DNA of 64,000 bases from Chrysogorgia sp. JL179-B06 (Eukaryota; Cnidaria; Anthozoa; Scleralcyonacea; Chrysogorgiidae). The notes beneath the pieces are model-generated. The model ran no database searches. It saw nothing but the letters and a program-made list of their open reading frames with translations, and had not been told where the DNA came from. The first letter of the stretch is position 1, and the number at the start of each line of letters is the position of its first letter. The stretch covers positions 62,001-126,000 of the forward strand of contig JAYKKM010000169.1 in assembly GCA_035772405.1 (NCBI GenBank), given 5' to 3'. The position numbers and the translations under genes were made by a program. This document shows positions 30,751 to 38,724 of the stretch, one piece after another.

Positions 30751-31543
30751 TTTTTTTGCGGAGGACTATATAGTGATGACTTCCATAGCGCCTCAACTAT
30801 TTGATTTCGACGGTCATCAAATCACAACGGTTAGTCACAACGGTGAAATATGGTTCAAAGCGAAAGAAGTCGCGAGCGCTCTAGGTTATGCCCGACCAAA
30901 AGATGCAGTGCACGACCACGTTGAACCTGATTGTAAAATGAAGATAGAGCAGGCCTCGTTTATCAACGAACTTGGGGTCTACTCATTGGTGTTCTCGAGT
31001 AAAATGGAACGTGCGAGACACTTCGGAAGGTGGGTGCACTCAGAAGTCTTGCCAAGCATTAGAAAAAGTTTGGCTGACGTTGGTCTCAAACACAATCAAT
31101 TCGTAATGATCACCGAGTTCGACCTTCATACGAAAGTTGTTGGTTTTCTTAGGAAATATTATCCAGAAGCTATTTTGATAGCTGCTTGTGGTGAAAATCA
31201 AGACACTTCGAGTAAAAGAATAAATTCGTGGAAAAAAGGTTACCAACGTGGAACACCTGACTTGGTTATTGCCAATGCAAACCGACAGCATAACGGGCTT
31301 GTGATTGAGTTCAAGAATCCAGGTGGCACAGGTAAGACGTCCAAAGAGCAGGAGTCTCTGCTGCTCAGATACAAATCCGCTGGTTATCTAACACTCTTGT
31401 GCGACTCGTACGACGACGCTATTACCACGGTAATAAAATATCTCTTTGACGTTGGGTTTCAGTGCTCTCAGTGTTTTCGTAAATTTAAAAATAAATCAGC
31501 GTTGAGTAACCATGAGAGACGTTATTGTAAAGAGACTTTTTAG
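30740..31543 (+). CDS. BRO-N / VRR-NUC-like nuclease / zinc-finger fusion protein
   Basis: A 267-aa protein with three parts. Residues about 19-112 are a BRO-N domain (ITTVSHNGEIWFKAKEVASA, LGY, then ELGVYSLVFSSK and FGRWVHSEVLPSIRK), a DNA-binding module common in large DNA viruses and phages. Residues about 125-232 resemble a PD-(D/E)xK nuclease of the VRR-NUC type: E152, the GTPDLVIAN motif with D174, and IEFKN with E190 and K192, followed by Q204. Residues 242-263 (CSQCFRKFKNKSALSNHERR, then YC) are a zinc finger of C2HC spacing. The first ATG overlaps the 46-aa gene; Met13 at 30776 would avoid this and fits the usual start of BRO-N domains. A role in DNA repair, resolution or regulation is inferred. 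Confidence 0.82.
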   Translation: MSSSFFAEDYIVMTSIAPQLFDFDGHQITTVSHNGEIWFKAKEVASALGYARPKDAVHDHVEPDCKMKIEQASFINELGVYSLVFSSKMERARHFGRWVHSEVLPSIRKSLADVGLKHNQFVMITEFDLHTKVVGFLRKYYPEAILIAACGENQDTSSKRINSWKKGYQRGTPDLVIANANRQHNGLVIEFKNPGGTGKTSKEQESLLLRYKSAGYLTLLCDSYDDAITTVIKYLFDVGFQCSQCFRKFKNKSALSNHERRYCKETF

Positions 31544-31782
31544 ACAGTGAGTAATAAGTCGAATTAGCACTCGTTCTCGTTGTTGAGACGACGTTTGAGG
31601 TGACAACTGCTCTAGCATTTTTTTAAAGACGTTTTTAACTTGATAAAGGTGTCTGCGAAACTTTCTCTATTTACTTCACAAACCTTCTGACCACTGTGTG
31701 AAAAAATGTTTCTACGGGAGACATTGGACGTTTCATGTGACCGATGTCTAAATTTTAAAAAGTGGGGTATCCGAGAACACCC
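31544..31782. other. Convergent intergenic spacer
   Basis: The BRO-N gene and the thymidine kinase gene end here facing each other. No reading frame, clear polyadenylation signal or strong hairpin is visible. It is AT-rich with a T7 run near 31620. Confidence 0.6.
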
Positions 31783-32355
31783 TTAATTTTGTGTGGAAGG
31801 ATGATGACGTCTGCACACTGCACGATATTGCTCAGCACCACCAACGAATGATGGTCCTGGGTTGTATCTCCAATTGAATGGTGCGTCAACAGTTGTTCCG
31901 TAAGTGTCGCGACAAACGGCGCAATACGCTTTTAGAAATGTGATGTCGTCTGCCACTGGGAACAGTGTGTCGAGCTCACCAAGTCTTTTTAAATGCTCTG
32001 TTGTTATGAGACCACAAATAATGACGTGAATGCCGGCTTTGATGTATTCACAGGTAACTGGAAGTAACCCAGAGTACCAATGGCCTTCGTCAATTCCGAT
32101 GACGTCATAATCAGCTATCTCGGAAGAACTCGGAAGGTTGGTGATTAACTTCGCAGGTAAACTGTCTGATCCAACGACAATGGTCTGACGATGTGTGGAG
32201 AACGCGTGGTCAGTTCGCCTGGTGTCACCTGTGTTGTTCATGTAGAGGACTTTGAGCCCTGACTTACTTAACGTGATTAACCTGCGGAGAGTCTCTGTCG
32301 TTTTTCCTGCGAACATGGGACCAATCACGATCTCTAGTTTACCAACTTTTCTCAT
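31783..32355 (-). CDS. TK: Thymidine kinase, type II (TK1-like)
   Basis: A 190-aa enzyme that phosphorylates thymidine for dTTP supply. Residues 11-20 (IGPMFAGKTT) are the P-loop of type II thymidine kinases. D89-E90 in GIDEGHWY is the acidic pair containing the catalytic Glu. A zinc-binding lobe is complete, with C145 and C148 in YCAVC and C181 and H184 in VCRRHH. VGGAEQYRAVCRRH is the family-specific substrate-loop signature. The length equals that of poxvirus and cellular homologues. The usual GLDGDF-like segment reads GLITTE here. The start is the only well-placed Met, with GTATAG a few bases upstream on the coding strand. It probably pairs with the upstream zinc-finger-like gene, 29 bp away. 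TK is unusual for a Polinton. Confidence 0.95.
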   Translation of the reverse strand: MRKVGKLEIVIGPMFAGKTTETLRRLITLSKSGLKVLYMNNTGDTRRTDHAFSTHRQTIVVGSDSLPAKLITNLPSSSEIADYDVIGIDEGHWYSGLLPVTCEYIKAGIHVIICGLITTEHLKRLGELDTLFPVADDITFLKAYCAVCRDTYGTTVDAPFNWRYNPGPSFVGGAEQYRAVCRRHHPSTQN

Positions 32356-32384
32356 GGTTACTATACCCCCAGAGAAATATTTTT

Positions 32385-33074
32385 TTATTCTGGTGGAAAC
32401 TGTCGTTCCATGTTGAATATCCGCTGGAGCTCTAAGTTTTCAAGGTGGGACCTCGAGCTCTCGTGTCTCAAGCGATGCAGTGGGTCGTTGGTGGCCACAC
32501 CGCATGGGTGACAGGTGTACGCGTTTTTATTTCTCGCAAAGTGTCTGTGGGCGGGCGAGAGTACGTGGTCCCTGGTATCGTCCACACCCAGTATCTCATT
32601 ACACCCAACCTTGCAAACGTGAACGTCGCGGTTTGCGGCGAGCTCTAGCCACGCTTTGGCTTTGGTTGGGCATGGTTTCCACATAAGGGTCGCTAAGAAC
32701 ACTTGGAGGAAGTTACCGAGTAATGTAGCTGTGGACCCACTAGGGTTGTTCAAGTAGACGTCACTCGCTAACATAAGGTATTTGAATGGTGAGTAACACC
32801 ACACAGGGATTATGCCAGCTAACACACCAGCAAGCTCGTTGGCTCTTTCCTCTCGAAGATCGATCCAAGCGTCGAGAAGATACCTCGTATGGCGGATCTG
32901 AGAGCCAAGCCGTTTTGGTGGCCCTTCAGGGTCGGGGTCGAACATTGTGTATGTTGAGAAGTACTCGTTTAAGACGGTAGGTCCAGAGGCGCCTTGTAGG
33001 GTGGGCACACTGATAAAGGCTGTTCTCAACATGTTGGCAATATCTTCTTCGCTGATTTCTCTGGCTTGAGTCAT
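32385..33074 (-). CDS. Unknown 229-aa protein with Cys/His-rich C-terminus
   Basis: No family recognised. The N-terminal 140 residues are mostly helical, with two moderately hydrophobic stretches (about 81-95 and 117-133). The C-terminal third is rich in potential zinc ligands: C154 and C158, H170, H176 and H178, then C188 and C191, H200, H204 and H210, which could make two zinc fingers. It is the upstream gene of a minus-strand pair with thymidine kinase and faces a divergent block across a spacer containing five CTGTGAG repeats. AGTATA lies 5 bp before its ATG on the coding strand. A nucleic-acid-binding or regulatory role is possible but not shown. Confidence 0.75.
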   Translation of the reverse strand: MTQAREISEEDIANMLRTAFISVPTLQGASGPTVLNEYFSTYTMFDPDPEGPPKRLGSQIRHTRYLLDAWIDLREERANELAGVLAGIIPVWCYSPFKYLMLASDVYLNNPSGSTATLLGNFLQVFLATLMWKPCPTKAKAWLELAANRDVHVCKVGCNEILGVDDTRDHVLSPAHRHFARNKNAYTCHPCGVATNDPLHRLRHESSRSHLENLELQRIFNMERQFPPE

Positions 33075-33126
33075 TATGTTATACTCTCAGAAAAAATCCT
33101 AATTTTTTAGTGCGTTTGGTCTGGAA

Positions 33127-33179
33127 CTGTGAGATACCTGTGAGGTCATCTGTGAGACACCTGTGAGGTCAACTGTGAG
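33127..33179. promoter_or_regulatory. Five CTGTGAG iterons in a divergent promoter region
   Basis: CTGTGAG occurs at 33127, 33138, 33150, 33161 and 33173, spaced 11, 12, 11 and 12 bp, close to one helical turn. The larger repeat is about 23 bp. It lies between the start of the zinc-finger-like gene (minus) and the 111-aa gene (plus). Regular phasing suggests a cooperative protein-binding array, an operator or an origin-type element. Confidence 0.6.
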
Positions 33180-33205
33180 TAAGATAACACGTGATAATGT
33201 ATTAG

Positions 33206-33541
33206 ATGGTTGAAGACTCACAGACGGCTGTCGACGCTAAGATCACAGCTGATGTGAAAAGTGTTAAGGTGAAGGACCCAAAGCGCGTCGCTGCTGGTAA
33301 AAAGTTGGCTGAGATATCGAAAGCTGCGAAAGAAAAGAAAATGCGTGAAATGATAGTCAACGAAGAACAGGGCAGCGAGTGGAGCTATGGTTACATCGTT
33401 GGGACACTTGGTGTTATCATTGCTGGTGCTTCGCTATGGTACACAATTAGCAGTGAAAAAGAACCTGTGAGCACTGCACCAGCACCTGCGTCAGAGAACC
33501 ACAAAACTCGTCGTCCAGCGTTAGACACATTTGATTCTTGA
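33206..33541 (+). CDS. Small 111-aa basic single-span membrane protein
   Basis: Residues 23-48 form a basic helix (KDPKRVAAGKKLAEISKAAK). Residues 61-81 are one clear membrane span (YGYIVGTLGVIIAGASLWYT), and the tail is polar and Pro/Ala-rich. The KDP-K-VAAG-K-LA pattern is one I remember from small proteins in cnidarian Polintons; function unknown. It opens the plus-strand block that ends with PolB, and it is followed 15 bp later by another small membrane protein. ATG at 33206 is the first in frame after the CTGTGAG repeats. Confidence 0.75.
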   Translation: MVEDSQTAVDAKITADVKSVKVKDPKRVAAGKKLAEISKAAKEKKMREMIVNEEQGSEWSYGYIVGTLGVIIAGASLWYTISSEKEPVSTAPAPASENHKTRRPALDTFDS

Positions 33542-33556
33542 ACAAAACACACGACA

Positions 33557-33799
33557 ATGTATATGGCTGCGATCGGTCGAAAAGAGCTTATGAACGAATT
33601 GTACGATGCGCTACTTGTTACGACTGGTGCTGTGGCAGTGAGTATGATTTCTAAGAAGGCTTTGGGAGAACCATTGGGAACACCAGAGACTGTGAAAGGC
33701 ACAGTGAAACTTGCTGCAGCTGTTGGTGCAGGAACACTGCTAGTAAAATGGATGCAATCGAAAAAGTGGATACCGACAGATCCATTCAAATCAATGTAA
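33557..33799 (+). CDS. Small 80-aa membrane protein
   Basis: Two moderately hydrophobic segments, residues about 18-33 (ALLVTTGAVAVSMISK) and 49-66 (VKLAAAVGAGTLLVKWM), joined by a Gly/Pro loop. The start could be Met1 or Met3 (MYMAAIGRKE). It is flanked within 16 bp upstream and 4 bp downstream by other small genes on the same strand, so it is part of one block. No family recognised; a virion membrane or assembly factor is a guess. Confidence 0.7.
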   Translation: MYMAAIGRKELMNELYDALLVTTGAVAVSMISKKALGEPLGTPETVKGTVKLAAAVGAGTLLVKWMQSKKWIPTDPFKSM

Positions 33800-33803
33800 G
33801 TTA

Positions 33804-34223
33804 ATGGCGAGTGTTGTGGCTGGAGGGATATTTAATGCAGTGGCTTTCGCAGGCGCTGGCTTTATGTTTTCAAAGTTTAATCACTCGGGCTATGAAGCTG
33901 AGATGAAAAGACACAACCATGCGTTGGAACAGTTAGCCAGTGCGAAAGAAGTGTGGTATGAGAATGAAATCGCCAAGAAAGATAAGATCCAGCGTTTACG
34001 GCAGCGGCTCTCTGATGCTAATGCTGACATCAATGACACAAACCACGCGTTGGAAGAACTTAGAAGCGTAATGACCATACGGTACAGCGGACGAGTGTTC
34101 ACTGACCTCCCGAAGGTTGCGGATTACTACCAACCAAGTGCGGAAATGAAGGAATACCAATTGTTGTTTGTTAGCGCGCTAGGTTTGGGCAGTGGAATAG
34201 CGGCATGGGTACTAGTTCGGTAA
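33804..34223 (+). CDS. 139-aa coiled-coil protein with hydrophobic ends
   Basis: Residues 2-22 are hydrophobic (ASVVAGGIFNAVAFAGAGFM). Residues about 35-92 form a charged coiled coil, and residues about 119-138 (LLFVSALGLGSGIAAWVLV) form a second hydrophobic segment. This layout, including the block PKVADYYQPSAEMKEYQLLF before the last span, matches a protein type I recall in many cnidarian Polintons, without a known function. It starts 4 bp after the preceding gene's stop. Confidence 0.75.
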   Translation: MASVVAGGIFNAVAFAGAGFMFSKFNHSGYEAEMKRHNHALEQLASAKEVWYENEIAKKDKIQRLRQRLSDANADINDTNHALEELRSVMTIRYSGRVFTDLPKVADYYQPSAEMKEYQLLFVSALGLGSGIAAWVLVR

Positions 34224-34250
34224 AAAAAAAGTGTTGGAGTAGTATAAGCG

Positions 34251-34823
34251 ATGGACAAACTTATGAGGCAGATGAGTTATGGCTTGACAATTGACGAGAT
34301 CGCGAATGAGATGCAAATTAAGTGTGGAGACACCCCCAGGCTTTACTACTGCTCGGATTGTGACGTTGTGAAACATCTAAGTGACTGTGGTGGGTACGCA
34401 TGTCCAAAGTGTGGCGACATCGAATGGGGTTACACTCAGAGTTACAGCGACATGAGACTCACGCGATTAAAAAGCGTTCACAAACGGTCTTGGTGGATGG
34501 GGAGGAGACTGCGGAACGTTGTGAAGGGTGAGCACCTCGAGTTGATAAAAGAGGACTTCTTGAAAGTTGTCAATGTGCTGCACTCATGCGATTTGATCAA
34601 GGGTAGAAATGTCAGCAGATATGGATACTACATTATTAGGTTGTGTCATAGAAGACGAGTCGAGACACTCAAGAAGGTGTCAGACCTCAAAGACGGGAAG
34701 GTGAAAGACTTGTTCGACGACAATTTGTTTGGGGTGGTGTACCCAAAGCTGGGATGGTGTGAAAGTGATGACAATTATCACAACGAGTGGTTTAGGAAAA
34801 AAATAAACAAGTGTAGTATATAG
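34251..34823 (+). CDS. Zinc-ribbon protein, possible VLTF3-like late transcription factor
   Basis: A 190-aa protein with a zinc ribbon near the N-terminus: C34 and C37 in YYCSDC, C51 and C54 in YACPKC, preceded by a helix. The remainder has a conserved-looking helical region (HLELIKEDFLKVVNVLHSCD, RYGYYIIRLCHRRR). Late transcription factors of the VLTF3 group in poxviruses, giant viruses and polinton-like viruses combine a comparable ribbon with a helical domain. The match here is only of general layout, so the assignment is tentative. It lies 6 bp upstream of PolB on the same strand, and AGTATA sits 4 bp before its start codon. Confidence 0.6.
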   Translation: MDKLMRQMSYGLTIDEIANEMQIKCGDTPRLYYCSDCDVVKHLSDCGGYACPKCGDIEWGYTQSYSDMRLTRLKSVHKRSWWMGRRLRNVVKGEHLELIKEDFLKVVNVLHSCDLIKGRNVSRYGYYIIRLCHRRRVETLKKVSDLKDGKVKDLFDDNLFGVVYPKLGWCESDDNYHNEWFRKKINKCSI

Positions 34824-34829
34824 AAGCCA

Positions 34830-37616
34830 ATGAGTCGGGCTGCGAAAAACCCACTGACAAAAAGACGAGCGCACAAGACGAGCGCAGCCGTTGTCAATTC
34901 ACTAACAGATGAAGCGACCAACGTTCACGGCTTCTTTAGAGATCAGGAAACACAACGTCTAGTCGAAGACCTCGCACCGTCAACGCGTCTGTTGGATCGA
35001 GCACTGAGAGGGTTCACAAGGTCCTATAAAGTCGAAGTAATTGACGACAGAGACATCAATCAGGTAAATGGCAGTAGAAGTGCTGTCACTAACCTTTTGA
35101 GACGTGAATTAGGTGAGACCAACGGGGTGAAAGTGGTGGAGACAGTCAAGGTCACTTTTGAGAAAGTTTTAGAACTCAATAAGACCACATACAAAACTGC
35201 CTACTTTAACAGCGAAACGTTCGTCGTCATTAATGAGCATGACATCGAGGGTGTCGCCAATCGTGGGTCGGAGCAGATTTTGACGCGGATAGCTGGGTGG
35301 TTATCTGAGGGGTCTGGATGGACTATCGACAAAATAGATGCACACTACGTCAATGTCGCTATTTACAGACCTTTGCACGGGAGTAGCTACATCGTGTTGC
35401 CAAAGGAGCTGCGCAACAGTATGAAGGGTCTGATAAACGTAAATAACGATGATGACAACGAGTGTTTTAGATGGTGCCACCTCGCACACAAATTTCCTGT
35501 TGGAAAAAACTCTGACAGAACGTCAAAGTACGCTAGGCATGTCGGTGAGCTGAACTATGACGGAATTGACTTCCCAGTCACACTCAAAGATTACAACAAG
35601 ATCGAAAAGGCTAACGATATTAGCATAAATGTTTTTGGGTACGAAAATAAGCAGCCATTCCCTGTGTACGTTTCTAAGGAGGCGTATCCTGACCATATGG
35701 ACCTATTGTTGATAACTAATGACGTGGGCAACAAGCATTATGTGTACATTCGCGATTTCGACAAATTCATGTACCGTCAGACAAAGTATAAGGCGAGAAA
35801 GCACTTTTGCAGGTATTGTTTGCAGTGTTTCACCCGCGCGGACGTGCTTGAAAGTCATATTGAAGTGTGTTTGGTCATCAATGGGAAGCAAGCTATTAAA
35901 ATGCCACAAAAAGGTGCGAAAGTGAAATACGAGAATTTTAGTAGACAGCTAAATGTACCATTTGTGGTGTACGCAGATTTCGAGGCTATCACACAGAAGG
36001 TGCACACAGCGACACCGTCAAGCGAGACTAGCTACACAAATGCTTACCAGAGGCATGTCGACTGTGGTTATGGGTATAAACTGGTTTGTTGTTATGACAA
36101 CGAGTACAGTAAGCCAGTGAAAGTGTACCGCGGTGAAAACGCAGTCAACAAGTTCATTGGGGAGATGTTAGAAATTGTTGAATATTGTAAAGAGACATCT
36201 GAGAGTCACTTTAACAAAGAAATGATACTGACTGATGCCGATAAGAAGAACTTTGACGAGGCTAAAAGTTGTCATATTTGCAGTGTTGAGTACACTGGTG
36301 CTGACGTTAGAGTGAGAGACCACTGTCATGTCTCAGGTAGGTATAGAGGGTCCGCACATCGTCAGTGTAACGTGAACTTTAAGTTGACTGATAAAATCCC
36401 CGTGATCTTTCATAACTTACGCGGCTACGATAGCCATTTCATCATGCAGGAGATTGGCAAGTTTGGTCAAGACATAAATGTGATACCGAACAACATGGAG
36501 AAGTACATGGCGTTCATGCTTGGAAAAAACTTGGTGTTTTTGGACAGCTTCCAGTTTATGAGTAGCGGTCTAGACAACTTGGTGAGGAACCTACCAAGGG
36601 ACGCTTTCAAATACACGTCAGAAGTGTTTCGCGACGAGGGGTTGGCACTTATGACAAGAAAGGGGGTCTATCCCTACGATTATATGGACTCCTTTGAAAA
36701 ATTCGACGAGCGCGAGCTACCCTCCAAAAAAGATTTCTACAGCGTTCTGAACGATGAGCACATCACGGAAGAAATGCACGAGCGCGCCATCGATGTGTGG
36801 GACTACTTCGACGTTAAAAATATGGGTGGGTATCACGACCTGTATTTGAAAAGCGATGTGCTCTTGCTTGCCGACGTTTTTGAGAACTTTAGAAAGACAT
36901 GCCATCGCGAGTATAAATTAGACCCTTGCCATTATTTCACATCGCCCGGATTGGCTTGGGATGCCATGTTAAAGATGACTGGAGTAGAACTCGAATTATT
37001 GTCCGACATTGACATGTTCCAGTTCGTAGAATTAGGTATGCGTGGTGGTGTGAGCTACATATGCAACAGACATGGCGTGGCGAACAATAAATATATGAAG
37101 GGGTATGACAAAGAGCAAGAGTCGAAGTATTTGATGTACCTTGACGCCAACAACTTGTATGGATGGGCAATGAGTCGAAGTCTACCTACGGGCGGCTTCA
37201 AGTGGTTGACTGAGAAAGAGATAGAAAAAGTTAATCTATGCGACTATCACAACAATAGTAAAAAGGGCTTACTGCTTGAAGTCGACTTGGAGTACCCAGA
37301 CCATTTGCATGACCTGCATAACGATTACCCGCTGGCTCCTGAGAAGATGGAGATAACTGTTGACATGTTGTCGGAGTACTGCACGAAAATCAAAAATAAG
37401 TTTAACGTGAGTGTTGGTGGTGTGAAGAAGCTGGTGACTAATTTGATGGACAAAAAAAAGTATGTGTGTCACTACGGAAATCTGCAGTTGTACATGGATC
37501 TTGGATTAAAAATCAATAAGATTCACAGGGTCCTGCAGTTTGACCAGTCCAAGTGGTTGGGCAAGTACATCGACTTTAACACAGTCAAGAGAACTGCGGC
37601 TAAGAACGCTTTTTAG
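34830..37616 (+). CDS. polB: Protein-primed family B DNA polymerase, N-terminal part ended by an in-frame TAG
   Basis: A 928-codon frame covering most of the replicative polymerase. A zinc-finger-like module lies at residues about 325-349 (HFCRYCLQCF...H...C). Exonuclease motifs follow: Exo I with D383 in YADFEAI, Exo II with D534 in FHNLRGYDSHF, and Exo III with D676 in LKSDVLLLAD. Between Exo I and II, residues about 481-514 form a Cys/His module of HNH/endonuclease VII type (CHIC, DHCHVSGRYRGSAH). Polymerase motif A is at D772 (YLDANNLYG). The frame stops at TAG (37614-37616). The remaining catalytic motifs B and C continue in the same frame downstream, so the stop truncates the palm domain. 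AGTATA lies 9 bp before the ATG. Polintons normally encode one polymerase of about 1,100-1,300 residues. Confidence 0.93.
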   Translation: MSRAAKNPLTKRRAHKTSAAVVNSLTDEATNVHGFFRDQETQRLVEDLAPSTRLLDRALRGFTRSYKVEVIDDRDINQVNGSRSAVTNLLRRELGETNGVKVVETVKVTFEKVLELNKTTYKTAYFNSETFVVINEHDIEGVANRGSEQILTRIAGWLSEGSGWTIDKIDAHYVNVAIYRPLHGSSYIVLPKELRNSMKGLINVNNDDDNECFRWCHLAHKFPVGKNSDRTSKYARHVGELNYDGIDFPVTLKDYNKIEKANDISINVFGYENKQPFPVYVSKEAYPDHMDLLLITNDVGNKHYVYIRDFDKFMYRQTKYKARKHFCRYCLQCFTRADVLESHIEVCLVINGKQAIKMPQKGAKVKYENFSRQLNVPFVVYADFEAITQKVHTATPSSETSYTNAYQRHVDCGYGYKLVCCYDNEYSKPVKVYRGENAVNKFIGEMLEIVEYCKETSESHFNKEMILTDADKKNFDEAKSCHICSVEYTGADVRVRDHCHVSGRYRGSAHRQCNVNFKLTDKIPVIFHNLRGYDSHFIMQEIGKFGQDINVIPNNMEKYMAFMLGKNLVFLDSFQFMSSGLDNLVRNLPRDAFKYTSEVFRDEGLALMTRKGVYPYDYMDSFEKFDERELPSKKDFYSVLNDEHITEEMHERAIDVWDYFDVKNMGGYHDLYLKSDVLLLADVFENFRKTCHREYKLDPCHYFTSPGLAWDAMLKMTGVELELLSDIDMFQFVELGMRGGVSYICNRHGVANNKYMKGYDKEQESKYLMYLDANNLYGWAMSRSLPTGGFKWLTEKEIEKVNLCDYHNNSKKGLLLEVDLEYPDHLHDLHNDYPLAPEKMEITVDMLSEYCTKIKNKFNVSVGGVKKLVTNLMDKKKYVCHYGNLQLYMDLGLKINKIHRVLQFDQSKWLGKYIDFNTVKRTAAKNAF

Positions 37617-37631
37617 AAGGACTTCTTCAAG

Positions 37632-38420
37632 TTGATGAACAACAGTGTGTTCGGAAAAACGATGGAAAACTTGAGGAAGCGTGTGGACGTGAGATTAGTG
37701 ACCACCGAGAAAAAGTTAGAAAAGCTTGTCTCAAAGCCTACGTTTGTGTCTTGCAAGATATTTAGCGAGAATTTAGTCGCTGTCCACAAAGTTAAAGAAA
37801 CGCTGACACTAAATCGACCTGCATATGTGGGTATGTGTATACTAGACTTGAGCAAAACGTTGATGTATGATTTTCACTATAATTATATCATGAAAAAGTA
37901 CTCTAGCGACACCTGCAGATTACACTTCACCGACACTGACAGTCTGTTGTACTCAATCAAAACTGGCGACGTCTACTCTGACTTTATGATGGAGCGCGAA
38001 AAGTTTGACAATAGCGATTACCCCTTAGACAACCCGTTCGCTTTCAAAGAGAACAAGAAAGTTATTGGCAAGATGAAAGACGAGTGTGCTGGAACACCGA
38101 TTATTGAGTTCGTTGGGTTGCGCAGTAAAATGTATAGCTATTTGAAAGAGGATGGGGGTGGTGGGAAAACCGCTAAAGGCATTAGAAAGAACATAATTAA
38201 AAAAGTGATCAAGCACGAAGATTATAAAAGTGTGTTACTTGAGCAGAAACAATTGCGACACACAATGAAGACCATTAGAAGTGTCAAGCATCAGCTCGGT
38301 AGTTATGAAATTAATAAGGTGTCGTTATCCTGTTTTGACGATAAACGATACCTTTTAGAAAATGGTATTGACTCCTACGCGTATGGTCACAAAAACATTG
38401 TAGTGAGAGACATACCTTAA
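37632..38420 (+). pseudogene. polB: Protein-primed DNA polymerase, C-terminal part after the premature stop
   Basis: This is the continuation of the polymerase in the same reading frame; the frame is open from 37617, and the Met at 37632 is unlikely to be a natural start. It begins inside motif B (MNNSVFGKT) and holds motif C with the catalytic pair D101 and D103 in FTDTDSLLY, followed by the thumb region (SKMYSYLKE, KGIRKNIIK). It carries the second catalytic aspartates, so neither piece alone could polymerise DNA. A single TAG codon, with no frameshift, separates the parts: a recent point inactivation, programmed readthrough or a sequencing error are the alternatives. Confidence 0.9.
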
Positions 38421-38464
38421 ACACTGCGACGTGATTCCCATAAGGTCACTCTCTCCACGCGCGC

Positions 38465-38724
38465 GAAATTGCAAACGCTTTTCTCACCGACTTGTTAATC
38501 AACAAATTCGCTAGCTTACTAAACGGGTTGAACGCTATTGAAAATCCTGACGAACTAAACGACGAGTTGCAAAAAGACCCGTCGAGAGCATTGTCGCGAT
38601 TGTGACACCGTACGTGCCTTTCTTGGGCTTGTTGTCGGGAGGAATCACAACGTCAAAATATGTGTACGACCACCATTTCAGAAGTGAGGTGACAAACACT
38701 GAAAATAGTGAGCGGGTGGACTAA
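38465..38724 (+). pseudogene. Truncated copy of the 170-aa gene inside the right TIR
   Basis: Matches the last roughly 92 codons of the gene at 21374-21886, in mirror position. It lacks the N-terminal half and has lost 16 bp just after the codons for ELQKDP. The frame shifts there, although the final codons up to TAA at 38722-38724 are preserved in another frame. It exists because the inverted repeat extends into that gene at the left end. Confidence 0.85.

Noticed and set aside
34830..38420. PolB break as an intron
   Set aside because: Both pieces are in the same frame with continuous conserved sequence across the TAG; there is no length gap and no splice-like boundary.
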